The notes below the pieces were generated by a model. It worked only from the letters and a program-made list of their open reading frames with translations, had not been told where the DNA came from and made no database searches. A DNA stretch of 64,000 bases, taken from positions 124,001 to 188,000 of the forward strand of contig JAYRYJ010000003.1 in NCBI GenBank assembly GCA_041917055.1. The letters are read 5' to 3'. The translations under genes were made by a program, and so were the position numbers. Shown piece after piece: positions 51,216-60,712 of the stretch (within the stretch, counting starts at the first letter, position 1; every line of letters starts with the position of its first letter). The DNA is from Pseudaquidulcibacter sp041917055. Lineage in GTDB: Bacteria > Pseudomonadota > Alphaproteobacteria > Caulobacterales > Aquidulcibacteraceae.

Positions 51216-52739
51216 CTATTCCATACCGGTAATAAAGACCGACTTTTGAATTGCTTTCTGATTCTTTTCAGAATCATTCACAATAACCCGCACTTTAATC
51301 GATTTTGCTTTCTGTTTAGCAGGATCGGCAACCACAAAAACACGCGATTGCGAAACTTTGTTCGGTTCGGTTTGAAGGATTAATTTATTATCCTTAATTG
51401 TTCCGGTTTCAGAACTTAGAACGCCGCCATTAATACCATCGATTTCGATTGTGACATGGCGTGTCTTACCCGCCATATTTAGGACCTTGATTGTGTAAGC
51501 ATTGCGAATATTGCCGTCGTCAAGGGTAACAAACAATGGTGCACGGTCGCGAATTACATTCACATCCATAGTCTTGCGACTTAAAAGGCCATAGGCCATC
51601 AAAGCGCTTACGGCGAAGAAGATTACGCCATAAAAAATTGTCCGACCGCGAATAAATTTGAATTTATTGCCCAAGCCTTGTTGGCGACGTTTGATATTAT
51701 CTTCGGTATCGAAAGCCACTAGCGATTTCGGGCGACCCAATTTGACCATGATTTCATCACATGCATCAATACAAAGGCCGCAATTGATACATTCGATTTG
51801 AAAACCATCACGAATATCAATACCTGCCGGGCAAACTGCAACGCATTGACGGCAATCAACACAATCGCCGCGCCCTTCCCATGATTGGCCTTTTTTATGC
51901 GGTCCACGCGGCTCACCGCGATCATAGCGATAGGTCACCGACATTGCATTATGGTCAATCATTGCCGCCTGAATACGCGGCCACGGGCACATGAATGTGC
52001 AAACCTGTTCACGCGATGTGCCCGCAAGCAAATAAGTGGTTGCAGTGAGGGACAGAGCGAAGACATAAGAAGAAAGCGGCGCTTTTCCGGTCAAAAATCC
52101 GCCCAAAACTTCATAGGCGTCATTGAAATACATTACGAACCAACCGCCGGTGAATAATGAAATCAAAAGCCAAACAATATGCTTGCCGATTTTGCGCCAG
52201 GCTTTGTCAAATGACCATGGTGCTTTATCAAGTCTTATTCTTTGGTTTCTGTCACCCTCAAAAAGGCGTTCGACATAAATGAATAAATCAGTCCAAACCG
52301 TTTGTGGACAGGCATAACCGCACCAAATCCGCCCGAATAAAGATGTCGCAAGGAAAAGACCGACACCTGCCAAAACCAATAGACCAGTTATGTAATAAAC
52401 TTCTTGTGGCCAAATTTCGATTGGCCCGAAATAGAATCTGCGACCCTCAAAATCCGCTAATACAAATTGATCGGATGCCGAACCAACGCGCGGCCAACGC
52501 AAAAGTGGCGCAATGTAATAGACCGCTAAAAGGGCGACTAAGGCCAACCATTTTATGGTGCGCCATTTGCCGTGAATAATCTTCGGGTAGATTTGTTGGC
52601 GCGCATTATACATTTGGCGTTCTGCCGCCGAATTTACGGCTTTTACATCATAACGCATGACCCCATCGGCGGCCTGGGTTTTTGCGATTTCCGCGTCGCT
52701 TTGTTCATATTGTTGCGAATCTTGCTTTTTTTCCGACAT
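51216..52739 (-). CDS. ccoG: Cytochrome c oxidase accessory protein CcoG/FixG
   Basis: The 507-residue membrane protein has five or so helices, the GYACPQTVWTD segment and two 4Fe-4S ferredoxin motifs, CVDCRQCVAVCP and CINCGLCIDAC, followed by a periplasmic Ig-like C-terminus. CcoG reduces copper for transfer to the cbb3 enzyme. It opens the ccoGHIS assembly operon, separated from ccoP by a 126-bp gap containing a terminator-like hairpin. Confidence 0.95.
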   Translation of the reverse strand: MSEKKQDSQQYEQSDAEIAKTQAADGVMRYDVKAVNSAAERQMYNARQQIYPKIIHGKWRTIKWLALVALLAVYYIAPLLRWPRVGSASDQFVLADFEGRRFYFGPIEIWPQEVYYITGLLVLAGVGLFLATSLFGRIWCGYACPQTVWTDLFIYVERLFEGDRNQRIRLDKAPWSFDKAWRKIGKHIVWLLISLFTGGWFVMYFNDAYEVLGGFLTGKAPLSSYVFALSLTATTYLLAGTSREQVCTFMCPWPRIQAAMIDHNAMSVTYRYDRGEPRGPHKKGQSWEGRGDCVDCRQCVAVCPAGIDIRDGFQIECINCGLCIDACDEIMVKLGRPKSLVAFDTEDNIKRRQQGLGNKFKFIRGRTIFYGVIFFAVSALMAYGLLSRKTMDVNVIRDRAPLFVTLDDGNIRNAYTIKVLNMAGKTRHVTIEIDGINGGVLSSETGTIKDNKLILQTEPNKVSQSRVFVVADPAKQKAKSIKVRVIVNDSEKNQKAIQKSVFITGME

Positions 52740-52809
52740 AATTATTCCAATCTAGCGCGCTTATAAGCTATCTTGAATATATAGCAAATGGACAGTTTGA
52801 CGCAATTAG

Positions 52810-52832
52810 AAAAGGCGACGAAATCAATCGCC
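52810..52832 (-). terminator. Terminator candidate after ccoP
   Basis: On the minus strand GGCGA-TTGATTTCG-TCGCC is followed by TTTT, a 5-bp GC-rich stem. It lies 34 bp past the ccoP stop and separates ccoNOQP from ccoGHIS. The stem is short, so activity is uncertain. Confidence 0.5.
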
Positions 52833-52865
52833 GCCCTTCCTAAATTCGTATTTAGCAATTCGAAA

Positions 52866-53750
52866 TTATTTGCCGCCACCCAAAGAGTGAACATAAACAG
52901 TCATTGCAGCAATGGTTTCCGGTGAAAGTTTGCCGCTCCAAGCAGGCATTACGTTTCCATTACCATTATGGATTTGATTGTGAATCGCTTCACGTGTACC
53001 ACCATACAAATATTCTTTATCTGTAAGGTTAGGCGCACCTTGAAGTGGGTCACCGGTTCCATCAGCTTTGTGGCAGCTTGCGCATTGTTCTTGGAACAAT
53101 GTAGCAGCACCTGCAGCTTTTGCAGCATCAGCACCGTCAAGTTTTGACAAAGTCATAACATATTCGGTCAATCCACCAACTTGGTCAGCACTCAAAAGGC
53201 CGTCTTTGCCAAAGCCAGGCATCGCACTTAAACGAGCTTGCTCGTGGCCAGAACGAATACCATAATTAATGGTTTGGCGAATGCCTTCATAGGTACCGTC
53301 CCAAAGCCAAACGTTATCAGCTAAAGAAGGATAACCTTTTGCACCCTGACCGCCTGCGCCGTGGCAGGTTGCACAATTGTCACCAAATGCCGAACGACCG
53401 GCCTCTGTGGCAAAGTTCAATAATTCAGGGTTATTTTTCACTTGGTCAATTGGAGTTGCCAAGAGTTTTTGAAACATTGGCGCGCGTGCAGCTTGCAGAG
53501 CTTTAACTTCTGCATCAACACGTACACGGTCAACTTTCACTTCGTCTGAGAATACCCCAAGACCCTTGGTATAAGAATTCCAAGTAGGCCAAGCAGGCAT
53601 TACTACCCAGTATGCGATTGCCCAAACAATCGTTGCATACAATACATACAACCACCAGCGAGGAAGAGGGTGATCAAGCTCTTTAATTCCATCCCACTCG
53701 TGACCGGTGGTTTCAACACCGGAGTGGTCGTCCAATTCGCGTTTTGCCAT
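52866..53750 (-). CDS. ccoP: cbb3 oxidase diheme cytochrome c subunit CcoP
   Basis: The 294-residue protein has one membrane helix (residues ~33-53) and two c-type heme motifs, CATCH near residue 123 and CASCH near 221, with a C-terminal MTVYVHSLGGGK. CcoP passes electrons from cytochrome c to CcoO and CcoN. The opening HSGVETTGHEWDGIKELD is typical of CcoP. It lies 2 bp after ccoQ. Confidence 0.96.
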   Translation of the reverse strand: MAKRELDDHSGVETTGHEWDGIKELDHPLPRWWLYVLYATIVWAIAYWVVMPAWPTWNSYTKGLGVFSDEVKVDRVRVDAEVKALQAARAPMFQKLLATPIDQVKNNPELLNFATEAGRSAFGDNCATCHGAGGQGAKGYPSLADNVWLWDGTYEGIRQTINYGIRSGHEQARLSAMPGFGKDGLLSADQVGGLTEYVMTLSKLDGADAAKAAGAATLFQEQCASCHKADGTGDPLQGAPNLTDKEYLYGGTREAIHNQIHNGNGNVMPAWSGKLSPETIAAMTVYVHSLGGGK

Positions 53751-53752
53751 AT

Positions 53753-53932
53753 CTAATTCTCCACGTGAACAGGGGCATCATCATTAGTTTTATCAAGAGG
53801 CATAGACGCCATCTCGTCAAACTTCGCTTTGTTTTTCGGCCAGAAAGCGTAGGCGCAAACCGCAATAAACAGGATTGCAAAATACACGCTTCCGCTTGTC
53901 TGGGCGAATTTGGCTAGGGCTTCATAAGTCAT
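53753..53932 (-). CDS. ccoQ: cbb3 oxidase subunit CcoQ (59 aa)
   Basis: A 59-residue frame (ATG 53932, TAG at 53753-53755) reads MTYEALAKFAQTSGSVYF, then one membrane helix (AILFIAVCAYAFWP) and a charged tail KNKAKFDEMASMPL. This is CcoQ, which stabilises the oxidase and sits between CcoO and CcoP in the operon. Spacing is 10 bp to ccoO and 2 bp to ccoP. Confidence 0.95.
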   Translation of the reverse strand: MTYEALAKFAQTSGSVYFAILFIAVCAYAFWPKNKAKFDEMASMPLDKTNDDAPVHVEN

Positions 53933-53942
53933 GCCCTATCCC

Positions 53943-54683
53943 TTACCTGATATTATCTGCTTTTTTGGGTTCATAAGTTGAGAAATCAACCATGGTTCCC
54001 AAAACTTGAAGATAAGCAACCAATGCGTCCAATTCAGTGACTTTGGTGGCGTCGCCGTCGAAGTCACGAATATTGACTTTGCCGCCGTAACGAGCGTTCA
54101 AGTCACCGGCATCAGCAGCAGGATCGGCTTGCGCCATTAAATCCTGTGAAGCCATTTCAACGTCTTTGTCGGAATAAGGAACGCCGACAACACGATTAGC
54201 TTTCAAATGCTCAGCTGTATATTTTGGATCGATTACTTTCTTCGCAAGGAAAGCATACGGAGGCATAATGGATTCCGGAACAACTGAACGTGGGTCAGTC
54301 AAATGGCTGACGTGCCAGTTATCAGAATATTTGCCGCCAACACGCGCAAGATCAGGACCAATACGTTTTGAACCCCATTGGAACGGATGGTCATACATTG
54401 ACTCTGCAGCCAATGAATAATGACCATAACGCTCAACTTCGTCACGAAGAGATCTAATCATTTGCGAGTGACAGGTATAGCAACCTTCACGAATATAGAC
54501 GTTTCTACCAACCAATTCCAAAGGTGTGTAAGGGCGAACCCCGTCAACTTTCTCAATGGTTGATTCAATTTTGAACAATGGTGCAATTTGAACCAAACCG
54601 CCCCAAATTACCGCACCCACGATACCGAGTGCCAAAATCCAAGAGTTTTTCTCAAAGACTGCGTGATTTTTCATTAAACTCAT
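53943..54683 (-). CDS. ccoO: cbb3 oxidase monoheme cytochrome c subunit CcoO
   Basis: The 246-residue protein has an N-terminal membrane anchor and one c-type heme site CYTCHSQM, in the context YIREGCYTCHSQMIR typical of CcoO. KRIGPDLARVGGKYS and the Met-ligand region with SIMPPY follow. It receives electrons from CcoP and delivers them to the catalytic subunit. It lies 12 bp after ccoN. Confidence 0.96.
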   Translation of the reverse strand: MSLMKNHAVFEKNSWILALGIVGAVIWGGLVQIAPLFKIESTIEKVDGVRPYTPLELVGRNVYIREGCYTCHSQMIRSLRDEVERYGHYSLAAESMYDHPFQWGSKRIGPDLARVGGKYSDNWHVSHLTDPRSVVPESIMPPYAFLAKKVIDPKYTAEHLKANRVVGVPYSDKDVEMASQDLMAQADPAADAGDLNARYGGKVNIRDFDGDATKVTELDALVAYLQVLGTMVDFSTYEPKKADNIR

Positions 54684-54695
54684 CTTAGCCTCCTC

Positions 54696-56360
54696 TTAGC
54701 CTTCAGCAGTTTCAGCAAGTGGTTCTTTGGCGGATACATCACCTTTTGCAGTGCGCCATAGGTTATAAGCCATAACCACAGCACCCGAAGTGAATAGCAA
54801 GCCACCCAAAGCACGGATGATATAATAAGGTTTCATTGCTTTAACTGTCTCAACGAAAGAATATTGCAAGAAGCCCAATTCATTATAAGCGCGCCACATA
54901 AGACCCTGCATGATACCTGATACCCACATAGAAGTGATGTAGAAAAGGATACCAATAGTAGATAGCCAGAAGTGTGCCTCAACAAGTTTCATCGAATACA
55001 AACGTTCACGACGCCACAACCAAGGTGTTACGCAATACAATGCACCGAAAGAAACCATACCAACCCAGCCCAAAGCGCCGGAGTGAACGTGACCAACAGT
55101 CCAGTCAGTGTAGTGTGACAAAGAGTTCACCGCACGAATTGACATTGCAGGGCCTTCGAAAGTTGACATACCATAGAATGCAACCGATGCGACAAGCATA
55201 CGAAGAACCGGGTCTGTGCGAAGTTTATCCCATGCACCGGACAAAGTCATAAGACCGTTAATCATACCACCCCAAGAAGGCATCCAAAGGATGATTGAGA
55301 AAGTCATACCCAAGGTCTGAACCCATTGTGGCAATGCAGTATAGTGCAAGTGGTGAGGACCGGCCCACATATAAGTGAAAATCAAAGCCCAGAAGTGGAT
55401 GATTGACAATTGATATGAATAGACAGGACGTTCAGCACGTTTAGGAACGAAATAATACATAATGCCAAGGAAGGCTGCAGTTAGGAAGAAACCAACCGCA
55501 TTGTGACCATACCACCATTGTGTCATTGCGTTCTGCACACCTGCGAATGCAGAATATGCTTTTGAAGACCAAGGCGAAGCAGGCCATGCCATATTATTGA
55601 CAAGGTGCAAAATCGCAACGGTAATCAAGAATGCAAGATAGAACCAGTTAGCAACATAAATGTGCTGTTCTTTGCGTTTCCAAAGTGTGCCGATAAAGAC
55701 CACCAAATAAGCAACCCAAACAATGGTCAACCAAATGTCAACAACCCAGTTTGGCTCTGCATATTCTTGGCCCGAAGTTACGCCGAAAACATAACCGGTC
55801 GCAGCAGTAACGATTACAAGATTATAACCCCAGAAAACAAACCAAGGCAAAATCCCGCCGAACAAACGTGTGCGGCAAGTACGTTGCACAACATAAAAAG
55901 CGGTTAGAATAAGAATATTACCACCGAATGCAAAAATCACACCCGAAGTGTGAATTGGACGCAAACGACCAAAATTCAAAAATCCAAGCTCTTTAAAATA
56001 CAAAAATTCCGGAAAAGCTAATTGGGAGGCGATAATAACACCAACCAACATACCAACCACGCCCCAGAATGAAGACGCGATAACACCCGCTTTAAGAACC
56101 CCGTCCATATAGACAGAATCATCATTCGCGAGTTTCCCTTTTGAACCGGCAAAAGTAATGGCAAAAATGCCAAGAGCGAAAGCCAGCATAAAAATATAGG
56201 CCAAAACCGTCATTCCCAAATCATGGGAGAATGCGGCGGCGCTAATCGACCATAAAAGCCCCAAAACGCAAATCACAGAGACAACTAATATGTCAATGCG
56301 AGAGCCGGGCTTACCAAAGCCTTTCAACTGCAATGGTGCAGAAGCCGTAGCATCAGTCAT
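54696..56360 (-). CDS. ccoN: cbb3-type cytochrome c oxidase catalytic subunit CcoN
   Basis: ATG 56360 has AGAGGGG upstream. The open frame continues back to ~56564 but that part is not conserved. The 554-residue protein has ~12-14 membrane helices. Heme-copper ligands are visible: HTSGVIFAFGG, WWYGHNAVGFFLTA (His-x for CuB) and WAGPHHLHYTALP, and DWTVGHVHSGALGWVG carrying two heme His. This high-affinity oxidase serves microaerobic respiration. No FNR/FixK box was seen upstream. Confidence 0.96.
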   Translation of the reverse strand: MTDATASAPLQLKGFGKPGSRIDILVVSVICVLGLLWSISAAAFSHDLGMTVLAYIFMLAFALGIFAITFAGSKGKLANDDSVYMDGVLKAGVIASSFWGVVGMLVGVIIASQLAFPEFLYFKELGFLNFGRLRPIHTSGVIFAFGGNILILTAFYVVQRTCRTRLFGGILPWFVFWGYNLVIVTAATGYVFGVTSGQEYAEPNWVVDIWLTIVWVAYLVVFIGTLWKRKEQHIYVANWFYLAFLITVAILHLVNNMAWPASPWSSKAYSAFAGVQNAMTQWWYGHNAVGFFLTAAFLGIMYYFVPKRAERPVYSYQLSIIHFWALIFTYMWAGPHHLHYTALPQWVQTLGMTFSIILWMPSWGGMINGLMTLSGAWDKLRTDPVLRMLVASVAFYGMSTFEGPAMSIRAVNSLSHYTDWTVGHVHSGALGWVGMVSFGALYCVTPWLWRRERLYSMKLVEAHFWLSTIGILFYITSMWVSGIMQGLMWRAYNELGFLQYSFVETVKAMKPYYIIRALGGLLFTSGAVVMAYNLWRTAKGDVSAKEPLAETAEG

Positions 56361-56831
56361 CGAACCACCCCTCTTAAAAATGTCATTATTGCCAAAAAAG
56401 CAAACGGACATCAAGTTTCTTCGAACGTTCCACCCCCAATGGATAGAAAGCACTTCCCAATGAACGTTTTTTAATGCTTTGCGAACATGACTTAATGTCG
56501 CATAGGTGCGCAGATGCATTTCAACTGGACATTTTGTCCACCCTTTTGGGCAAAGATAGACCAAAGTTTATGCCGCGAAAATAATTCAGAATCAAAAATA
56601 CAACAAGAAATCCACCGCGAGGATTTTAAAGGTCACAAGATCGGCGCATAGGAATTGCTTGAGCAACGAGAATCGAAGTTCAAAAGCCTTGCCCCACCCC
56701 AAAAAAGCCGACGAAAACCAAATCTTCCGAATGGGGCAATTTAATTTGTGTTATGCCCGCATTTTCGTTTTAAGGATGCAATAACAGGTGGTAAAAATGG
56801 TGGGTGTTTAATAAAGAATGATAGGTGTTAA
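56361..56831. other. Intergenic region upstream of ccoN
   Basis: This 471-bp gap contains the ccoN promoter on the minus strand and the start region of the accessory array on the plus strand. I looked for TTGAT-N4-ATCAA (FNR/FixK) on both strands and saw none. No gene, RNA or repeat could be recognised here. It marks the border between core respiratory genes and the Rhs array. Confidence 0.6.
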
Positions 56832-57203
56832 ATGTTTAAAACGAGACGCGAGCTTTTTGAAGATACAATGAAGCGCTGGCCCGAAAGCGTTGTGATTTCG
56901 GAGGAGCAGCCGCGTATCAAACATTGCGTTTTCACAGAGCCGAGCACGAATGAGATTTATTGGGAAATTGAAAAATCTATAGATATAAATGATAATTGGC
57001 GGCAGGTTTCAACTTGGTCTTTTCATCAGGCTGTGGATGTATTGGGTCGTCGGCTGTATAAAAAGGGTGAACGTGTCCTCAAATTTAAGGATGTTTCATT
57101 TAAGTCGTTCAACTCAAAGATGTTAGGGAATATGAAAGAGGATGCTCCCATAGATTATTGGAAAGAAGAGCGGGAGATTTATCTTCAATTGCCTCTTGGT
57201 TGA
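56832..57203 (+). CDS. Protein of unknown function at the border of the Rhs array (candidate immunity protein)
   Basis: The 123-residue soluble protein has no signal peptide and no family I recognise. Charged and aromatic residues dominate (KRWPESVVISEEQ, TWSFHQAVDVLGRRLYKKG). It lies immediately before the first Rhs leader. In the other cassettes the gene after each toxin, just before the next leader, is the immunity candidate. By position this could be the immunity gene of a cassette whose toxin part has been lost. Function is inferred from position only. Confidence 0.55.
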   Translation: MFKTRRELFEDTMKRWPESVVISEEQPRIKHCVFTEPSTNEIYWEIEKSIDINDNWRQVSTWSFHQAVDVLGRRLYKKGERVLKFKDVSFKSFNSKMLGNMKEDAPIDYWKEEREIYLQLPLG

Positions 57204-57216
57204 CAATTTATGCAGC

Positions 57217-57335
57217 AACTTATCAATTACCTAAATTACTTGGGCGGCTCAATTTCTACTACTGCTAATGCGTCGCATTCGCGGCCCTCCTTCTCTGCCC
57301 GCCACCCAATTCCCCGCTTGCCATTACCCTAAATT
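57217..57335 (+). repeat. Rhs cassette leader, copy 1
   Basis: This is the ~120-bp leader shared by five cassettes. Conserved landmarks are CAATTACCTAAATTA near the start, palindrome AATGCGTCGCATT in the middle and CATTACCCTAAATTGTG at the end, where GTG opens the Rhs frame. The full downstream core is present. Confidence 0.85.
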
Positions 57336-58331
57336 GTGTTAGCTTTTGATATGGGTTGTTTGGCTTTTGAGATTGGGGGATTTTTGCCGATTGCGGCGAA
57401 TGATAATTCATCGGGCGCAACCCTAAGAAAATACGTCCATTCCACGCGTGACGACGACCCACAGGTTTGGCTTGAGGGGGTTGGAAACTCTGATATTCGC
57501 TATGTTTACGCCAATTATCAAGGCAGCGTGGTTGCCACAACAAATGCCGCCGGAAGCACAGTCCAACAATACAAATACGACCCCTACGGCATTCCAAAAG
57601 ACGCGAGCAATAATGATTCATGGTCGGGCTTTAGATTTCGCTACACAGGCCAACAAATCCTCCCCGAAGCCAAGCTATACTACTACAAAGCCAGAGTTTA
57701 CGACCCCAACCTAGGCACATTCCTACAAACCGACCCAATTGGAACGAAGGATGATTTGAATCTTTATGCTTATGTGAAAGCGGATCCTGTAAATTTAGTC
57801 GATTCAACGGGAACGAAGGTCGTGATTGTTGGAAATCAACGGGCAGCGTTTGTGGCTATCCGGATGGCTATGCGTTCTCCCACTTTTGCCGAAAGATACT
57901 CTTTTCTCCAATCACATGATGACACATTGACTATCAATGCGTTAAACGGTGTGAAGTCGTAATATGACCAATTTGCAAAGGAGGCGACATTTGGCACTGA
58001 TCATGGGATTCAGCTAGGCGATGATGGCGTACTTCCACCATTTGCACAACTTATTCATGAAGTAGGAGAGCATGCATTCAATGATTTCAGTGACCACAAC
58101 AAGTTTTTGACAGATATGGCAACTGGCACGGATGGACTACCTATGAGCTCATCAATACAGTATGAAGACGGAACAATTGTTGCAACTCGAAGGAGGGGCG
58201 TTACTTCTGTTGAAGAAGAAAATGCAACACAAGGAACCGATGAAATGTTACAGGAAATAGGCGATTATCCGAGGCGAGGAGATTATCGGAACGGCACATA
58301 TTATCAATGTAGGAACGCAATATCATGTTGA
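57336..58331 (+). pseudogene. Orphan Rhs core with C-terminal putative metallopeptidase, interrupted by a stop codon
   Basis: The GTG-initiated frame carries the Rhs core end (YVYANYQGSVVATTNAAGS, YKYDPYGIP, LYYYKARVYDPNLGTFLQTDP) to about residue 155, then a unique C-terminal region. It stops at TAA 57960-57962, but the same frame continues open to 58331. The second part has LIHEVGEHAF at 58050-58079, close to the zinc-peptidase motif HExGHA with one extra residue. A nonsense mutation in a toxin gene is the simplest reading. The N-terminal part of a full Rhs protein is absent. Confidence 0.72.
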
Positions 58332-58795
58332 AGGCAAGTGCTTTAGCGGTGACGTTTATTCTTTGCATGCTGCCCAAAGGTAGCCTACCAGAAAAGAAAA
58401 CTTCTGAATTACTGGAATTATTTAGGACGACGAAAGTGCTTGAGGTTACTTATGCAACCGATGTTCACTTGACACCGGTTGGCGACGTTCTCGCGGATAA
58501 ACGTTTCGGAAAAATCCATTGTAAAAATAATTGTTACACAGACATTCCAGAAATTAAAGAAATTTTGGAAAAATCGCTAAAGGCGGCAAATAAATCCTGT
58601 GAAACAGAATACTCAGGTGGCGTCATTCGCCTTTACGACAATAAAATGAAAAAAATCACGCATACAATAATAGTTGATGAGTGGCAGGTTTGTGCAGAAG
58701 TCGATGGCAAGGTTTTTATTATTGAACAAGGAATTATTCAACGCCTAAAGGCTGCGATCAGGGAACGCGGCACTGTATACACTTTGCCACGATAG
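58325..58795 (+). CDS. Exported candidate immunity protein of cassette 1
   Basis: The start overlaps the end of the toxin frame by 7 bp. The 156-residue protein has a signal peptide-like N-terminus (residues ~1-20) and no known domain, with Cys pairs suitable for disulphides (KIHCKNNCYTD). Position right after a toxin C-terminus and export fit an immunity protein guarding the periplasm. The toxin frame itself is interrupted, so the gene may be retained from an earlier state. Confidence 0.6.
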   Translation: MLKASALAVTFILCMLPKGSLPEKKTSELLELFRTTKVLEVTYATDVHLTPVGDVLADKRFGKIHCKNNCYTDIPEIKEILEKSLKAANKSCETEYSGGVIRLYDNKMKKITHTIIVDEWQVCAEVDGKVFIIEQGIIQRLKAAIRERGTVYTLPR

Positions 58796-58835
58796 AGAAT
58801 CTGACGTCACGTTAGATTTTTGACCTATTTGTGAC

Positions 58836-58953
58836 ACCATATCAATCACCTAAATAATTTGCCTGCCTCATTTTTCCAATGCTGCTAATGCGTCGCATTC
58901 GTGGTACATCTGCTCCTCCCTCACTCAATCCCCGCTTGCCATTACCCTAAATT
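58836..58953 (+). repeat. Rhs cassette leader, copy 2
   Basis: Same landmarks as copy 1: ATCAATCACCTAAATAATTTG, AATGCGTCGCATT and CATTACCCTAAATTGTG. Differences from copy 1 are scattered point changes plus small indels in the middle. Confidence 0.85.
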
Positions 58954-59907
58954 GTGTTAGCTTTTGATACGGGTTGTTTGGCTTTTGAGTTTGGGGAGTT
59001 TTTGCCATTTGCGACGAATGATAATTCATCGGGCACAGTCATAAGAAAATACGTCCATTCCACGCGTGACGACGACCCACAGGTTTGGCTTGAGGGGGTT
59101 GGAAATTCTGATATTCGGTATGTTTACGCCAATTATCAAGGCAGCGTGGTTGCCACAACAAACGCCGCCGGAAGCACCGTCCAATTATACAAATACGACC
59201 CCTACGGCATTCCAAAAGACGCAAGCAATAATGATTCATGGCAAGGCTTCCGCTTCCGCTACACAGGCCAACAAATCCTCCCCGAAGCAAAACTCTATTA
59301 CTACAAAGCCAGAGTTTACGACCCCAATCTAGGTATCTTCCTCCAAACCGACCCAATTGGCACGAAGGACGACTTGAATTTATATGCGTACGTGAAAGAA
59401 GACCCGATAAATCATTCTGATCCAGACGGAAATGGCAGAGTAAAACTTTTTGTTGAGACAGTGAAAGGAATATGGAAACGAGTTATACAGAAACAAGCCG
59501 TCAATGCAAGGAAAGTCGGAAAAAACGTGGACGTAAAAGGGCCGAAAAGTAACAAAGTAAGCAAATCAGTCGAAGCAGAAGCGCAAGGAGGTAAAAATAA
59601 AGTGGCTAAGCACGATCCCCATGCAACATCTAAGGGCAAGGGAAACAAGCAACCTCATTATCAGCCGTCAAAACGAGCGAGTGGTGATGCTGGAAAAGGT
59701 CACACTTTTTATGAATCTGCGATTGGGGTTGCCGCGACAGCCAGCGAAGTGGCGAGTGACTTGCGTGATAATTTTACAATTGATACAGGTAGCCCCACAC
59801 TTAACGGTGTTATCGATTTTGTTAATCCTGTGTCCGACGTTTCGGATTTACTTGATTTAGGGGCTGGAGCGATAACTTTTGGCGTAAACGCTGTGAAGGG
59901 CCAATAA
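58954..59907 (+). CDS. Orphan Rhs core with C-terminal toxin candidate, cassette 2
   Basis: GTG 58954 opens a 317-residue protein. Residues 1-155 are the Rhs core nearly identical to cassette 1, ending DPINHSDPDG. The C-terminal ~160 residues are unrelated: a Lys-rich region with KSNKVSKSVEAEAQGGKNKV and HDPHATSKGKGNKQPHYQP then GKGHTFYE. The His-rich PHYQ..GHTFY stretch recalls endings of some polymorphic toxins. Hydrophobic residues follow (SDLLDLGAGAITFGV). The catalytic role is not identified. The full Rhs shell is missing, so it cannot be delivered alone. Confidence 0.74.
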   Translation: MLAFDTGCLAFEFGEFLPFATNDNSSGTVIRKYVHSTRDDDPQVWLEGVGNSDIRYVYANYQGSVVATTNAAGSTVQLYKYDPYGIPKDASNNDSWQGFRFRYTGQQILPEAKLYYYKARVYDPNLGIFLQTDPIGTKDDLNLYAYVKEDPINHSDPDGNGRVKLFVETVKGIWKRVIQKQAVNARKVGKNVDVKGPKSNKVSKSVEAEAQGGKNKVAKHDPHATSKGKGNKQPHYQPSKRASGDAGKGHTFYESAIGVAATASEVASDLRDNFTIDTGSPTLNGVIDFVNPVSDVSDLLDLGAGAITFGVNAVKGQ

Positions 59908-59982
59908 ATGACTACTTTGCTTACGCAATTTAAAGTTGTATAGCGCAATATTTTCAGTAAAATTGATATATATCAAGAGATT

Positions 59983-60357
59983 ATGCCTAGCAAAATAGGC
60001 GTGCAAATTCCAGTTTTTGAGAAATCAGCGCCAAATCACGAATTAATTTGGGAAACTGTTAATTCTTTGACGCCATGTGATCCAAAGAGAATTAAGATAG
60101 GAAATAGTGTCGTTGAAAGAAATTTTGCGCACACTGTGAGTTGGGCAACAAATTGGTCTTTGACAGAAGCGGAATTGCTAAAAGATGAATGGGGCACGGA
60201 ATCACGGTCGTTTCACACCAGCCTGGTTTTCCAGAAAGATACCTCTATGTGCGGACTCTTTGTCCATTTGAAAACTAAGGGTCTTCAAGGCTCTACCTCG
60301 TATGGTTTGAGAATTTGCCGCGTTGGAGATGATGATTACCTTTGTTGGGAATATTAA
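59983..60357 (+). CDS. Candidate immunity protein of cassette 2
   Basis: The 124-residue protein lacks a signal peptide and has no recognised family. It contains two Trp-rich segments (FAHTVSWATNWSLTEAELLKDEWG) and a C-terminal YGLRICRVGDDDYLCWEY. It lies 75 bp after a toxin candidate and before the next leader, the immunity position. A cytoplasmic location would suit a toxin acting in the cytoplasm. Confidence 0.55.
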   Translation: MPSKIGVQIPVFEKSAPNHELIWETVNSLTPCDPKRIKIGNSVVERNFAHTVSWATNWSLTEAELLKDEWGTESRSFHTSLVFQKDTSMCGLFVHLKTKGLQGSTSYGLRICRVGDDDYLCWEY

Positions 60358-60406
60358 TTGTTTCGGATTTTGGGGATTTTGATTTCGGTGTTTATTTCGA
60401 CGACCA

Positions 60407-60523
60407 TTTATCATTTACCTAAATTATTTGCATAGCTCGTCTTTCTATCTTGCTAATGCATCGCATCCGCGGCCTTTCTCCTCTGCCCCCCACCTAATTC
60501 CCCGTTTGTCAAAACCCTAAATT
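60407..60523 (+). repeat. Rhs cassette leader, copy 3
   Basis: Contains TTATCATTTACCTAAATTATTTG, AATGCATCGCAT (the palindrome with changes) and ACCCTAAATTGTG. It is followed by a GTG frame that diverges from the others after ~14 codons. Confidence 0.82.
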
Positions 60524-60682
60524 GTGTTAGCTTTTGATATGGGTTGTTTGGCTTTTGAGTTTGGGGGTTTTGTGACGGGGCGTGAAGCGAATTGTATCGT
60601 TTTGACAAGAAAAACGGTTTTAATTCACATCATGTCCCCATTTTGGGGCATTCGCAAATGTCAGCGCAAATGGGAAATTTAA
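60524..60682 (+). pseudogene. Truncated Rhs cassette 3 remnant
   Basis: GTG 60524 begins the shared segment (LAFDMGCLAFEFGG) but the rest of the core, including the DPYG and YYKARVYDP segments, is missing. The frame runs through unrelated sequence to TAA at 60680-60682. A deletion joined the leader to the tail of a cassette. The following small genes may be what is left of its immunity region. Confidence 0.7.
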
Positions 60683-60712
60683 TCTTCCAAAATTGTATGA
60701 TGCAGGATGCAA

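Noticed and set aside
56361..56831. FNR/FixK box upstream of ccoN
   Set aside because: No TTGAT-N4-ATCAA-like dyad was found; ATCAAG near 56410 has no matching left half.
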